Source: Streptomyces regalis (lineage in GTDB: Bacteria; Actinomycetota; Actinomycetes; Streptomycetales; Streptomycetaceae). From it: a DNA stretch of 60,963 nt. Shown here piece by piece: positions 58,967-60,963 of the stretch (position 1 is the stretch's first letter; each line of letters opens with the position of its first letter). The stretch spans positions 1-60,963 of the forward strand of contig NZ_LLZG01000357.1 in assembly GCF_001509475.1 (NCBI RefSeq), given 5' to 3'. Position numbers and translations under genes: made by a program. Under the pieces are notes generated by a model, which saw only the letters and a program-made list of their open reading frames with translations, ran no database searches and had not been told where the DNA came from.

Positions 58967-58970
<4 letters not shown>
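57786..58970 (+). CDS. aroC: Chorismate synthase
   Basis: A 394-residue enzyme making chorismate from EPSP with reduced FMN. Start [15 protein letters not shown], then [19 protein letters not shown] and [14 protein letters not shown], and [16 protein letters not shown], all family blocks. TTG start with GAGGAG five bases upstream. The stop overlaps aroK by four bases; aroC-aroK-aroB form one operon. Confidence 0.97.
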
Positions 58971-60570
<1,600 letters not shown>

Positions 60571-60739
60571 GTCCACCGAACCACCTTTCCGTCCGATTCG
60601 CCTGTGGCGATGGGCACTTCGGACCGCCTCCGGCCGTTCACCAAACGGTGGCCGGGGGCGGTACCGTTCGGTAGCGAGCGGGGTAAGTGCCCTGCTGCCA
60701 GCGCCAATGGCCATGGAAGACGAGACGGAGTGGCACCGG

Positions 60740-60952
60740 ATGCAGCACGCAGTGGGTTCTCCGCTGCCGCCGCCCCACCAGCCGGGGCACGGCTGGTCGC
60801 CGGCCGCACAACACCCGGGTCAGCACCACCCGGGCGCGCCCCAGGGACCCGCCCCGCACCAGGGACCCGTTTCCCACCAGGGACCCGCCCCGCATCAGGG
60901 ATCGGCCCCCGAGCCCCCGCCGCCCCCGGCACCGGGCTTCGCGTCCCCCTGA
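60740..60952 (+). CDS. Pro/His/Gln-rich short protein, possibly an N-terminal fragment
   Basis: From ATG 60740 (GGAG nine bases upstream) a 70-residue protein starts MQHAVGSPLPPPHQPGH and consists of Pro, His, Gln and Gly with a tandem HQGPAP/HQGPVS repeat at the end, stopping 11 bases before the window edge. In-frame ATGs at 60707 and 60713 would extend it. Low-complexity N-termini of this type usually precede a folded domain, so the stop may reflect a frameshift or the protein may be truly short; the window ends too soon to tell. Confidence 0.45.
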   Translation: MQHAVGSPLPPPHQPGHGWSPAAQHPGQHHPGAPQGPAPHQGPVSHQGPAPHQGSAPEPPPPPAPGFASP

Positions 60953-60963
60953 CCGGTCCCACG

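Overview
This window is a high-GC actinobacterial chromosome segment, almost certainly from a Streptomyces. The evidence is the strong G/C bias at third codon positions, many GTG and some TTG starts, an ssgB gene (a sporulation septum factor of spore-forming actinomycetes), a PIM lipid locus, a TTG-started relA, and short dispersed intergenic repeats of the kind common in Streptomyces. No rRNA, CRISPR array, insertion sequence, prophage or integrase is visible.

Left part (1-8200) is mixed. It holds the tail of a phosphotransferase-like gene, a small zinc-ribbon protein, five minus-strand tRNA genes (three tandem Val-GAC, then Cys-GCA and Gly-GCC), pabB/pabC for 4-aminobenzoate, a double GNAT acetyltransferase, a DsbA-like protein, small membrane proteins, a CGNR zinc-finger regulator, ssgB, a divergent TIGR02611 membrane gene and a tRNA-Val(CAC).

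From 8600 to 15333 lies a carbohydrate cassette. A promoter with LacI-type palindromes drives a Tat lipoprotein binding protein, two permeases, a DUF624 (YesL-like) membrane protein and a 912-residue Tat-exported protein resembling PcRGLX/YetA exo-rhamnogalacturonan lyases (PL26). It has no ATPase and no regulator of its own. An SRPBCC gene and a second identical tRNA-Val(CAC) follow, so the cassette sits between two directly repeated tRNA genes.

From 16138 onward the order is largely conserved actinobacterial core: exonuclease, a DUF4365 gene coupled to an uncharacterised partner, thrS, a broken potassium-channel gene, HIT protein, EF-G2, then the PIM operon (pgsA, acyltransferase, pimA), a LemA-like protein, pdxS/pdxT, yebC, ruvCAB, yajC-secD-secF-apt, relA, a DUF349 protein, cyclophilin, a metallo-hydrolase, hisS, VKOR, rarA, rpsD with a long structured leader, two small proteins, alaS, yqgF, mltG, aroE, two very small coupled ORFs, aroC-aroK-aroB, and a Pro/His-rich ORF at the right edge. 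Much of this order (thrS-HIT-pgsA-acyltransferase-pimA-pdxS/T-yebC-ruvCAB-yajC/secDF-apt-relA-cyclophilin-hisS ... alaS-yqgF-mltG-aroE-aroC-aroK-aroB) matches Mycobacterium tuberculosis as I remember it, so the non-syntenic genes stand out as the accessory part.

The items most worth a second look are the rhamnogalacturonan-type cassette and its operators, the DUF4365 pair, the two tiny coupled ORFs upstream of aroC, the structured rpsD leader, the potassium-channel pseudogene, and the paired direct-repeat tRNA genes. I found no obviously new large multi-gene system. All functional statements rest on sequence reading and remembered family knowledge; no searches were run.
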